A stretch of DNA of 13,349 nt from UBA4615 sp049422085 (GTDB taxonomy: Bacteria > Pseudomonadota > Gammaproteobacteria > Burkholderiales > Burkholderiaceae_E), in the NCBI GenBank assembly GCA_049422085.1, contig JBMSOD010000070.1, positions 1 to 13,349 of the forward strand, written 5' to 3'. The first letter of the stretch is position 1, and each line of letters begins with the position of its first letter. Shown one piece after another: positions 6,867 through 13,349 of this stretch. A program made the position numbers and the translations under genes. The notes beneath the pieces are model-generated. The model was given only the letters and a program-made list of their open reading frames with translations, did no database searches and was not told where the DNA came from.

Positions 6867-7856
6867 ATGACATCGAATTCATTTACGCGCAGACAGTGGC
6901 TCGCTACTGCGGTCGGAAGCGTGGCTCTGTCTGTACCCTGGCCCGCGCTCGCCCAGACCGAGGCCTGGCCCAGCAAGCCGATCCGACTCATCGTGCCCTA
7001 TCCGCCGGGGGGCCTGACCGATATTGTGAGCAGAGCCTTGAGCGACGAACTCGGCAAGCAGTTGGGTGTTCCAGTCGTGGTCGAGAACAAGGCAGGCGCG
7101 GGTGGACAGGTGGGTCTTGATCAGATGTTGCAGGCGCCTCGCGACGGCTACACCATTGGCCTGGTGGTGCCTGCCACCATGATCACCCTGCCGCTGACCA
7201 ATCCCAACTTCAAGATCAAACCCCTGGAGCAGCTCGAGCCGATTACTGCAGCGATTGATACTTTTCTGACCTTGGTCGTCGACAGCAAGCTAGGGGTGAA
7301 CTCGCTGCAGGAGTTCGTTGATCTGGCCAGGCGTAACCCGGGCAAATTCAACTACGGCACCCCGGGCGTAGGGACCAGCTTTCATTTCAACAACGTGGCC
7401 ATGGCGGCCAAGCTTGGAATCGAGACCGTGCATGTGCCCTATCAGGGCGAGGTCAAGATCCTCACCGACATTGCCGGAGGCGCACTGCAATATGCGCTGG
7501 TCTCCAACGCAGGCAAGCCCTTCATCGACAGCGGTCAGGTGCGTGCGCTCGCAGTCAGCTCAGCCAGGCGGACGACCTTGCTGCCGTCGGTGCCCACCTT
7601 TAAAGAGCAGGGCATCGACTTTCAGTCTGATGGCTGGGTGGGCTATGCGGTGGCCAAAGGAACGCCCAAACCCATCGTGGAACGGATTAGCGCTGCCTTC
7701 ACGCGCACGCTGCAAAATCCAGCGGTCAACAAGCGGCTGACCGACATGGGCCATATCGTGACTGCCAGCAGTCCGGAGCAGTTCGTGAAAGAGATCCAGG
7801 AAGGCACCCGTACCTATGGCGAGCTGGTCCGAAGCGGACGGATCAAGCTGGATTGA
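6867..7856 (+). CDS. Tripartite tricarboxylate transporter substrate-binding protein (Bug/TctC family)
   Basis: A 329-residue periplasmic binding protein of the Bug family, greatly expanded in Burkholderiales. Residues 1-29 are an export signal with a twin-arginine-like motif (TRRQWLATA), a hydrophobic stretch and cleavage after ALA; Tat or Sec export are both possible. Family motifs are WPSKPIRLIVPYPPGGLTD (34-52), VVVENKAGAGG (70-80), DGYTIGL, FNYGTPGVGTSFHF and VPYQGEVKILTDIAGG. Bug proteins bind small carboxylates, amides or aromatic acids, often with no dedicated TctAB permease nearby; none is seen here, so this is an orphan receptor. A strong ribosome binding site AAGGAG (6856-6861) precedes the ATG by 5 bases. 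It sits between a hydrolase and a dioxygenase, so it probably captures the pathway substrate or a breakdown product, for transport or sensing. Confidence 0.95.
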   Translation: MTSNSFTRRQWLATAVGSVALSVPWPALAQTEAWPSKPIRLIVPYPPGGLTDIVSRALSDELGKQLGVPVVVENKAGAGGQVGLDQMLQAPRDGYTIGLVVPATMITLPLTNPNFKIKPLEQLEPITAAIDTFLTLVVDSKLGVNSLQEFVDLARRNPGKFNYGTPGVGTSFHFNNVAMAAKLGIETVHVPYQGEVKILTDIAGGALQYALVSNAGKPFIDSGQVRALAVSSARRTTLLPSVPTFKEQGIDFQSDGWVGYAVAKGTPKPIVERISAAFTRTLQNPAVNKRLTDMGHIVTASSPEQFVKEIQEGTRTYGELVRSGRIKLD

Positions 7857-7937
7857 CCCTGTGCCCGCTGCTTCACACGCCAGCTACAAAAGTACTCAAT
7901 CCTCAGGCCGAACCTGATCCTACGAGCGCACTCGATC

Positions 7938-9455
7938 ATGCAACAACTTCTGAAGACCTACGCCTCGTCAATCGCAGCGGACAACGACCATCCCTTCCTG
8001 CATGGGCCGTTCACCCCGACCATGGAGGAGTGGGTGGCCGATTCCGACAGCATGCAGGTGATCGGCGAAATTCCGCGCGATCTTCACGGCATTTATGTGC
8101 GCAACACGCACAACCAGGTCCACGAGGCCATCGGCATGTATCACCCCTTCGATGGCGACGGCATGTTGCATGCCATGCACTTCGAAGACGGCAAGGCCAC
8201 CTATCGCAACCGCTTTGTGCAGACCACGGGCTTTCTGGCCGAACAGGCGGCGGGCCGCTCGCTTTGGCCGGGCATTCTGGCGCCGCAGATGTACAGCCGA
8301 CGGGGCTGGGGTGCCATCGGTGCCATGAAGGACAATGCAGGCACCGATGTGAAGATCCACGCCGGCAAGCTGATCGCATCGATGTCTCAGGGCAGCGAGC
8401 CCTGGCGGCTGGACCCCATCACGCTCGAGACCCTCGGGCCCGATGCCGCCTGGGCGCGTCATGTGCCCGATGGGGTCTCGTCCCACTACAAGATCGACCC
8501 CGCCACCGGCGAGATGATGTTCTTCAACTATCCGGAAAAGCCGCCCTACATGAACTACGGCGTGATCGACCGGGACAACCGACTGGTGCATTACGTGCCG
8601 ATCGACCTGCCGGGTGCGCGCTGGCCGCATGATCTGGGCATCACCAAGCACTACACCATCCTGCACGACCTGCCGTTTCACTTCGATGAGGCGCTGCTGG
8701 CCAAGGGCGAGCGCAAGATGATGTTCTACAAGGACAAGCCGGCGCGCTTCGGCATCCTGCCCCGCTATGGCAATTCGGCCTCGGTGCGCTGGTTCGAAGC
8801 CACTCCATGTCACATCCTGCATCTGGCCAATTGCTATGAGGACGGCGACGAAGTGGTGATGGACGGCTGCATCATGCCCGACCCTCACAAGCCCAATGTG
8901 GGCCAGTCGATGGCCGAAGGCCGGCAAGCCGCCTACGACAAGATCCGCGCCCATCTCGACAAATACAACAACCCCACGCTGATGTATCGCTGGCGCTTCA
9001 ACCTCAAGACCGGTGAGACCCGCGAAGAGCAGATCGACGACGAGATCACCGAGTTTCCGATCGTCTCCAATGACTATGTCGGTCTGCCCTATCGCTACAG
9101 CTTCAATGTCCTGTATCAGCGAGGCGAGTGGCTGTTCAGGGGTATCAAGCGCTATGACCTGCTCACCCGCAAGACCCAGAGCATGGAGTTCGGTCAGGGC
9201 TGCTATGGCAGCGAGCCGCAGGTCGCCAGGCGCATCGGTGCGCGCACCGAAGATGACGGCTATGTGATCACCCTGGTCAACAACATGCCCGAGCAGCGCT
9301 CCGAGTGCTGGGTTCTGCCTGCCGAGGACATCACCAAGGGGCCGCTCGCCCGCATCATCCTGCCGCACTGCATTTCTGCAGGAACCCATGCGACCTGGGT
9401 CGAGGCCGACCGCATTCACGGCGAGCACCGGGATCCGCGCTACATCCCGGCCTGA
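7938..9455 (+). CDS. Carotenoid cleavage / lignostilbene-type dioxygenase (RPE65 family)
   Basis: A 505-residue non-haem iron dioxygenase of the carotenoid cleavage oxygenase family, which splits C=C bonds in carotenoids, stilbenes and phenylpropenes (lignostilbene dioxygenase, isoeugenol monooxygenase). The four iron-binding histidines fall in their expected contexts: His183 (SSHYKIDPATGE), His231 (WPHDLGITKHYTILHDLP), His295 (CHILHLANCYEDGDEVVMD) and His484 (SAGTHATWVEAD). Other family marks are MYHPFDGDGMLHAMHFEDG (68-86), HAGKLIASMSQGSEPWRLDP (141-160) and DEITEFPIVSNDY (368-380). The ATG at 7938 is the only start codon in frame after the Bug stop 27 codons earlier; it has no clear ribosome binding site. 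The family's bacterial members are 480-510 residues, so it is complete. The context of hydrolase, Bug receptor and IclR regulator suggests a catabolic rather than pigment role; the substrate is unknown. Confidence 0.95.
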   Translation: MQQLLKTYASSIAADNDHPFLHGPFTPTMEEWVADSDSMQVIGEIPRDLHGIYVRNTHNQVHEAIGMYHPFDGDGMLHAMHFEDGKATYRNRFVQTTGFLAEQAAGRSLWPGILAPQMYSRRGWGAIGAMKDNAGTDVKIHAGKLIASMSQGSEPWRLDPITLETLGPDAAWARHVPDGVSSHYKIDPATGEMMFFNYPEKPPYMNYGVIDRDNRLVHYVPIDLPGARWPHDLGITKHYTILHDLPFHFDEALLAKGERKMMFYKDKPARFGILPRYGNSASVRWFEATPCHILHLANCYEDGDEVVMDGCIMPDPHKPNVGQSMAEGRQAAYDKIRAHLDKYNNPTLMYRWRFNLKTGETREEQIDDEITEFPIVSNDYVGLPYRYSFNVLYQRGEWLFRGIKRYDLLTRKTQSMEFGQGCYGSEPQVARRIGARTEDDGYVITLVNNMPEQRSECWVLPAEDITKGPLARIILPHCISAGTHATWVEADRIHGEHRDPRYIPA

Positions 9456-9462
9456 TCAACCC

Positions 9463-10332
9463 TCAAGGCCTGGCGCGTTCTTTCATGGCTTGAGCGATAT
9501 CGTTCACGGTGTCGCGCAGGCGAGGCCCGATGTTGCGGCGCAGGCTGGGCAGGGAATGCAAAGACGCGGGCCCGGCGCAATGAAAGGCTGCCACCAGTTG
9601 ATGCTCACGCAGTGAGAGCGGTACACCGACCGCATTGACCTCCCGACCCCAGGACCGCTGGGAGATCACGAAGCCGTATCGCTCATAGTCCTGGTGGGCG
9701 CGTTCGATACTGGCCCTCCAGGTGGGCCATTCCTTGGGATGCTGGCGGCTCAGCCCCTGAACGATCTCGGAGCGTTCGCGCACGCTGGCTCCCACCACAT
9801 AGGCCAGACCAATCGAGGTGCACGCAATCGGCATCAGGGAACCGATGTCGGTATTGGTGACCAGCCGGATGCTGTTGGGTGGAGGTTTGACCACTTCAAG
9901 AAACACCATCTCCAGCTGGTCCCGGGTGGCCAGGGAGACCGTCATCTGCAGTTCTTCGCTCAGCCGAGCCAGCCAGGGCCGGGCCACCTGTTGGAGCGCC
10001 ACGTGTCGCTGATAGCTCGCGCCAATGCTGAGGACCCGCACCCCCATCCGCATCTTGCGCGAGGTGGGATCGACCCGCAGGTAGCCCAATGCCACGAGGG
10101 TGGAGGTCAGACGCGAGACGGTGGCCTTGGGCAGTCCTGTACGCGCGACCAGCTCCTGGTTGCCCAGAAGCTGCCCGTCTGAAAACTCGGCCAGGATGTC
10201 CAGCCCCTTGGCCAGGGACTGTACGAAGTTCCGGTTGGCGCTGAGCGCTGCGCGCGCGTCGTGGCTGAGCGCTGCGCGCGCGTCGTGGCTGGGCGCTGCG
10301 CGCGAGTCGTGGGGAGGTGCGGGTTGCTTCAA
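9463..10332 (-). CDS. IclR-family transcriptional regulator
   Basis: A 289-residue IclR regulator. The winged helix occupies about 35-95 (NFVQSLAKGLDILAEF, ELVARTGLPKATVSRLTSTL, ALGYLRVDPTSRKMRMG) and the GAF-like effector domain 110-285 (LARLSEELQMTVSLATRD, GSLMPIACTSIGLAY, GFVISQRSWGREVNAVGVPL). The start must be the TTG at 10332-10330: no ATG, GTG or other TTG lies in frame between the stop at about 10440 and the HTH, and a weak GGAA stands 8 bases before it. The first 34 residues are a non-family extension built of three 8-residue repeats (HDSRAAPS, HDARAALS, HDARAALS). The gene converges on the dioxygenase with 7 bases between stops and diverges from the flavin monooxygenase. IclR proteins commonly control adjacent catabolic genes and themselves, so both flanking units are likely targets. 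Confidence 0.94.
   Translation of the reverse strand: MKQPAPPHDSRAAPSHDARAALSHDARAALSANRNFVQSLAKGLDILAEFSDGQLLGNQELVARTGLPKATVSRLTSTLVALGYLRVDPTSRKMRMGVRVLSIGASYQRHVALQQVARPWLARLSEELQMTVSLATRDQLEMVFLEVVKPPPNSIRLVTNTDIGSLMPIACTSIGLAYVVGASVRERSEIVQGLSRQHPKEWPTWRASIERAHQDYERYGFVISQRSWGREVNAVGVPLSLREHQLVAAFHCAGPASLHSLPSLRRNIGPRLRDTVNDIAQAMKERARP
10240..10311. repeat. In-frame 24-bp minisatellite (3 units) in iclR 5' coding end
   Basis: Three contiguous 24-bp units at 10240-10263, 10264-10287 and 10288-10311. Units 1 and 2 are identical and unit 3 differs at two positions. Each begins GCTGAGCGCTGCGCG or GCTGGGCGCTGCGCG and ends GTCGTG on the plus strand. On the coding (minus) strand each encodes eight residues, giving HDARAALS-type repeats ahead of the IclR HTH. 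Copy-number change would alter the N-terminal extension by eight residues without breaking the frame. Confidence 0.92.
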
Positions 10333-10450
10333 TGCGTGCGTTCCGAACTTGGGCGATTCCTCAGGGGCAGGGGGCTCTTGTAAAAGTACGCTCGGGGGTT
10401 CATGGTCAGCATCAGTGCTACCGTACGGATAAAACCATCAGGAGACCAGC
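10333..10450. promoter_or_regulatory. Divergent promoter region between iclR and the flavin monooxygenase
   Basis: This 118-base gap must hold both promoters. It contains a perfect 8-bp palindrome CCGTACGG (10421-10428) followed by an AT-rich GATAAAA, and a GTTCCG half-site (10340-10345) next to the iclR start that equals half of the palindrome at 5864-5882. A good ribosome binding site AGGAG (10440-10444) lies 6 bases before the monooxygenase ATG. No convincing -35/-10 pair can be assigned by eye. IclR binding here is inferred. Confidence 0.4.
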
Positions 10451-11518
10451 ATGCCCGTTCGCGTGATCGGAATGATCGGCGTCGATCCTCCCCGCGGCAA
10501 TACCCTGCATGTCATTGCAGGCGGGATTTCACCTGGTTTTCTTGCCCAGTTTGCCCAGGCCCATGAGGATGCCGGTTTCGATATGGTGCTGGTGGGCTAT
10601 TACTCGAGTTCGGCCGAAGGCTTCGGGGTGGCCTCTTACGCGGCCGCTCACACGCGTCGATTGGGATTTCTGATTGCGCATCGTCCTGGCGTACTGATGC
10701 CGACGCTGGCCGCGCGAACCGTCGCCACCTTTGATGCACTTTGGGGCGGTCGTATGGCCTTGCACATCATTGCCGGGGTGACCGACGAGGACATGCAGCG
10801 CGACGGTGACTTCACCCCGAAGGAAGAGCGCTACCAGCGTGCCATCGAGTACCTGGAGGTCATGCGAAAGACCTGGACCTCGACGGAGCCCTTTGACCAT
10901 GAGGGGCGGTTCTACCGGTTCAAGGATGTTCGCAGTGATGCTCGGCCCTTGCAGCGTCCCTATCCGCCGCTCTTTTTCGGAGGTTCGTCTGAGGGCGCGC
11001 TGGTGATGGGAGCTGCGCAATGCGATGTGTTCGCCATGTATGGCGAGCCCCTGGCCGAGACTGCAGCCCGCATGCAGGACTTTCGTCAACGGGTGGCCTC
11101 GATGGGTCGGCCGGCTCCGGGTTTCAACATGTCTTTCAGACCCATCGTTGCACCGACCGAGGGACAGGCCTGGGATAAGGCCGCACGCGTCTTGAATGAC
11201 CTGAAGGAGGGCGGAGCCCTGCCTACCCGGGCCCTGGATGCTTCAGCGGAACGTCTGGTCGACATCGCCTCTCGGGGCGATGTTCATGACGAGCGACTAT
11301 GGATGCCGGTGGCCGCGCTGGCGGGCGGGCGAGGCAATTCGACCTGCCTGGTCGGCACGCCTGAGCAGGTGGCCCAGGCCATGTTGCGCTACTACCGGTT
11401 AGGCATCCATTCCTTCCTGATCCGGGGTTTTGACCCGGTCAATGACGTGACTGATTTTGGAAGGGAACTGATTCCTCGGCTGCGACTGGGTGCGGACGAG
11501 ATCGACGCGATGTCATAG
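10451..11518 (+). CDS. Luciferase-like flavin-dependent monooxygenase (SsuD-type)
   Basis: A 355-residue bacterial-luciferase-fold (TIM-barrel) monooxygenase that uses reduced FMN supplied by a separate reductase. It resembles the alkanesulfonate monooxygenase SsuD in size and motifs: GRMALHIIAGVTDEDMQRDGD (100-120), ERYQRAIEYLEVMRKTW (126-142), RPYPPLFFGGSSEGAL (169-184), YGEP (197-200) and CLVGTPEQVAQ near 299-309. By-eye alignment suggests that SsuD residues important for sulfonate oxidation are not kept: the Cys54 region reads YSSSAEGFG, and the RLH stretch (Arg226, His228) reads SFR (228-230). A different substrate is therefore likely. No ssuE reductase or ABC transporter gene is nearby. 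It is divergent from iclR with a strong ribosome binding site, standing alone on its strand before the convergent cupin gene. Confidence 0.92.
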   Translation: MPVRVIGMIGVDPPRGNTLHVIAGGISPGFLAQFAQAHEDAGFDMVLVGYYSSSAEGFGVASYAAAHTRRLGFLIAHRPGVLMPTLAARTVATFDALWGGRMALHIIAGVTDEDMQRDGDFTPKEERYQRAIEYLEVMRKTWTSTEPFDHEGRFYRFKDVRSDARPLQRPYPPLFFGGSSEGALVMGAAQCDVFAMYGEPLAETAARMQDFRQRVASMGRPAPGFNMSFRPIVAPTEGQAWDKAARVLNDLKEGGALPTRALDASAERLVDIASRGDVHDERLWMPVAALAGGRGNSTCLVGTPEQVAQAMLRYYRLGIHSFLIRGFDPVNDVTDFGRELIPRLRLGADEIDAMS

Positions 11519-11532
11519 AACCCGGCCTGACG

Positions 11533-12267
11533 CTACTTCGGGAGATACTCCGGCTCGGTGGGCGGCACATGCAGCACGACCACCTCGGCTCCTGTCGGTC
11601 CGGCATTGAGCATGAGAATTTCCTCACGGGTGGCAAAGACCGACTCCCAGCGTTCAAGGGACTGTCCTGCCGCCTTTGCGCTACCCGCAAGGACGAAGGC
11701 AAACAGGCTGGTGCTGCCCTCGACATGCTGCAGATCGCAAGCGGCCCCTGGAGGGAGGCGCAGATGCCGCACCGCCAGCCCTTGCTGCACAGGCAGGGCT
11801 GCATGATCGTAGACCTTCTCCAGGGCGCTCAAGGCAGCCTCAGTCCAGGGCGTGCCCAGGGTGACCTGCGCATGGCGCTTGGGTCCGCGGACCATCTTCT
11901 CGCGAGCCTGGCTGCCCGGAATCAGGCCGGTATCAAACACCGGGCGGATGGTGAAGTATTTGATGCCCTCCGGTCCTGAGACCAGTGGACCATAGCCGGT
12001 ATAGGCGCCTGCGTAGTGAACCGTGACCGGAGCCAGCGCCTCACGACCGAGGGTGGCTGAGCCCTCGACCACCAGCTGAAACTGATTCTGACGATGGAAG
12101 TGGGTCTCGAGCGTGTACAGGGGCGGCTGTTCGGCGAGAAATACCGTGGGCGAAAGCCAGGGGTCTTCGCCGCTTTCCATCCACTCACCCTTGTAGAACA
12201 CAGACTCCCCAACGGGAATCGGGCGACGTCGGGCCTGCGCATGGGACTGGGTGCCTGTGGCGATCAT
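11533..12267 (-). CDS. Cupin-fold protein of unknown function
   Basis: A 244-residue soluble protein that I do not recognise as a named family. Residues 52-92 look like a cupin metal site: TLETHFHRQNQFQLVVEGS gives HxH (His56, His58) with Gln62 where cupins usually have Glu, and His84 in VTVHYAGAYTGYGP could be the last ligand. A second, weaker half follows (LPPGAACDLQHVEGSTSLFA from 171), suggesting a bicupin whose C-terminal half has lost the metal histidines. The ATG overlaps the stop of the upstream MFS gene (ATGA), so the two are translationally coupled. Its stop lies 14 bases from that of the convergent flavin monooxygenase. It may be a small dioxygenase, isomerase or ligand sensor acting on what the MFS carrier imports; this is inference. 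Confidence 0.8.
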   Translation of the reverse strand: MIATGTQSHAQARRRPIPVGESVFYKGEWMESGEDPWLSPTVFLAEQPPLYTLETHFHRQNQFQLVVEGSATLGREALAPVTVHYAGAYTGYGPLVSGPEGIKYFTIRPVFDTGLIPGSQAREKMVRGPKRHAQVTLGTPWTEAALSALEKVYDHAALPVQQGLAVRHLRLPPGAACDLQHVEGSTSLFAFVLAGSAKAAGQSLERWESVFATREEILMLNAGPTGAEVVVLHVPPTEPEYLPK

Positions 12268-13349
12268 GATGAGGGTCTCCCGGTTTGTCTTTCGATTTTA
12301 GGCAGGGCAAGAAGCAGCGCGCCTGCGGCCAGACTCATCAGGCCGACCACAGTGAATGCGCCATCATAGTTGCCTGCCACGTCGCAGTAATAGGCCACGG
12401 CCAGCGGGCCGCCCGCGCCCATCACCAGCGCAAAGGGCAGGGCGGCACTGCGCACCGCACCGAGGTGTCGTCGCCCGAAGTACAGGGCCCAGATCACTTC
12501 CTGAAGGGGAATCATGCCGCCCCAACCGACGCCAAGCAAAATGAAGGCGGCATAAGCCACCCACACCTCGCCATTGATGCCAACCACCATAAGCAGCACC
12601 GACAGCCCGGAGATGAAGGCGCTCAAGGCGGCCAGGGGTTTGGGGTTCATATGATCGATGAGCCAACCCCATACCGGCTTGGTGAACATGGCGGGAATCG
12701 AGGCCACCAGGATGGCCATTGCAGCCGTGGCACGTGAATGTCCGGCATCGGTCATGTAAGGAATGCTTTGCAGCAGCACCACCGGGATCAGTAACTGGAA
12801 CATGCTGAAGGCAATGACGAGCATGTAGAACGCCGGAGTCCGCATCGCCTGGGCGCGGGTGAGCGATCCTTCAAAGTCGGCTGAGGCCCGCGCACGCGCT
12901 GCTGCATGAGCAGGGTCGGCCGACTTGCCGTCGGGTTGCAAACCAAAGTCTTCTGGCGCGCGTCTCATGGCCAGCGCGGCGGGCAACGTGAGGAGCAGGG
13001 TGGCCACGGCCATGGCCTGCCAGCCCGCACGCCAGCCAAACTGGTCGATGCACCAGGTGATGGGCGGTGTGACAGCAATGCCTGCAAACGACACACCCAT
13101 GGAGGCCCATGCAATCGCTCGACCTCGCAAGTCCACAAACCATTTGGCGAGCGTGACATTGACCACGAGATTGCCGATCAGGGCTGCACCGATACTGAGC
13201 ACGATGCCGTTGAGCACAATCCATTGCCACCACTGCGTGATCATGGAAAGCGCCAACAGCGCCCCTGAGAGCGAGACCAGGCCAATCAGCATGAAGGGCC
13301 TTGCACCATGTCGGTCCACCCGACTACCCACGACAAACCCCGCCAAGGC
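12264..13349 (-). CDS. MFS transporter, OxlT/monocarboxylate-like (5' end outside the window)
   Basis: The frame is open to the right edge, so the N-terminus (transmembrane helix 1 and most of helix 2, perhaps 50 residues) is missing; a TTG at 13346 is internal, not the true start. The visible 361 codons begin with the MFS motif A loop, GSRVDRHGARP, then about ten hydrophobic segments in two halves separated by a charged central loop (DFGLQPDGKSADPAHAAARA and following). WASMGVSFAGIAVTPPITW and FGWRAGWQAMA are typical of the oxalate:formate antiporter/monocarboxylate-porter branch of MFS. It would carry an organic acid across the inner membrane. Its stop overlaps the cupin start by 4 nt. Helix 2 to motif A is intact in frame, with no sign of decay. 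Confidence 0.93.
   Translation of the reverse strand, partial: ALAGFVVGSRVDRHGARPFMLIGLVSLSGALLALSMITQWWQWIVLNGIVLSIGAALIGNLVVNVTLAKWFVDLRGRAIAWASMGVSFAGIAVTPPITWCIDQFGWRAGWQAMAVATLLLTLPAALAMRRAPEDFGLQPDGKSADPAHAAARARASADFEGSLTRAQAMRTPAFYMLVIAFSMFQLLIPVVLLQSIPYMTDAGHSRATAAMAILVASIPAMFTKPVWGWLIDHMNPKPLAALSAFISGLSVLLMVVGINGEVWVAYAAFILLGVGWGGMIPLQEVIWALYFGRRHLGAVRSAALPFALVMGAGGPLAVAYYCDVAGNYDGAFTVVGLMSLAAGALLLALPKIERQTGRPSS

Noticed and set aside
7853..8632. TTG-started frame overlapping the Bug stop and the start of the dioxygenase
   Set aside because: It covers the dioxygenase N-terminal domain in another frame, is Arg/Gly/His-rich and has no family resemblance. The stop-start overlap with the Bug gene is chance.
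7968..9428. 486-codon open frame on the minus strand opposite the dioxygenase
   Set aside because: It is an antisense shadow of a high-G+C gene. The plus strand carries a full dioxygenase with all four iron histidines, and the antisense translation resembles nothing.
11519..11532. Bidirectional terminator between the convergent monooxygenase and cupin genes
   Set aside because: The 14-base gap has no inverted repeat or T-tract.

Overview
The window looks like an accessory catabolic and transport segment from a betaproteobacterium, most likely Burkholderiales (Bordetella/Achromobacter/Cupriavidus-like). The reasons are the moderately high G+C, an orphan Bug/TctC tripartite-tricarboxylate binding protein, a tripartite TRAP transporter, and LysR and IclR regulators beside small catabolic operons. 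This placement is inference; no rRNA or taxonomic marker gene is present.

Left block (1-5674). A LysR-type regulator on the minus strand, cut by the window's left edge, faces a plus-strand operon: an M81/MlrC-like metallohydrolase, then TRAP genes in the order dctM (large membrane subunit), dctP (periplasmic binding protein) and dctQ (small membrane subunit). The hydrolase and dctM overlap by 4 nt. The divergent intergenic region holds a threefold 14-bp tandem repeat next to the lysR start, inverted repeats that fit LysR boxes, and two overlapping GC-rich hairpins in the hydrolase leader. Inference: LysR controls uptake by TRAP of a substrate that the MlrC-like enzyme then processes.

Junction (5675-5958). 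No intact gene. It holds what looks like the last ~40 codons of an EamA/DMT permease, then a perfect 8-bp-arm palindrome at 5864-5882 that is a candidate IclR-family operator.

Right block (5959-13349). On the plus strand are an alpha/beta hydrolase, a Bug binding protein and a carotenoid-cleavage/lignostilbene-type non-haem iron dioxygenase. A minus-strand IclR regulator follows, converging on the dioxygenase; it has a TTG start and an in-frame 24-bp minisatellite at its N-terminus. Divergent from iclR is a luciferase-like (SsuD-type) flavin monooxygenase. Last come, on the minus strand, a cupin-like protein and an MFS permease cut by the right edge, overlapping by 4 nt. The set suggests degradation of an alkene-bearing aromatic or isoprenoid compound under IclR control. 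The substrate cannot be read from the sequence.

No rRNA, tRNA, CRISPR array, insertion sequence or strong rho-independent terminator was seen.
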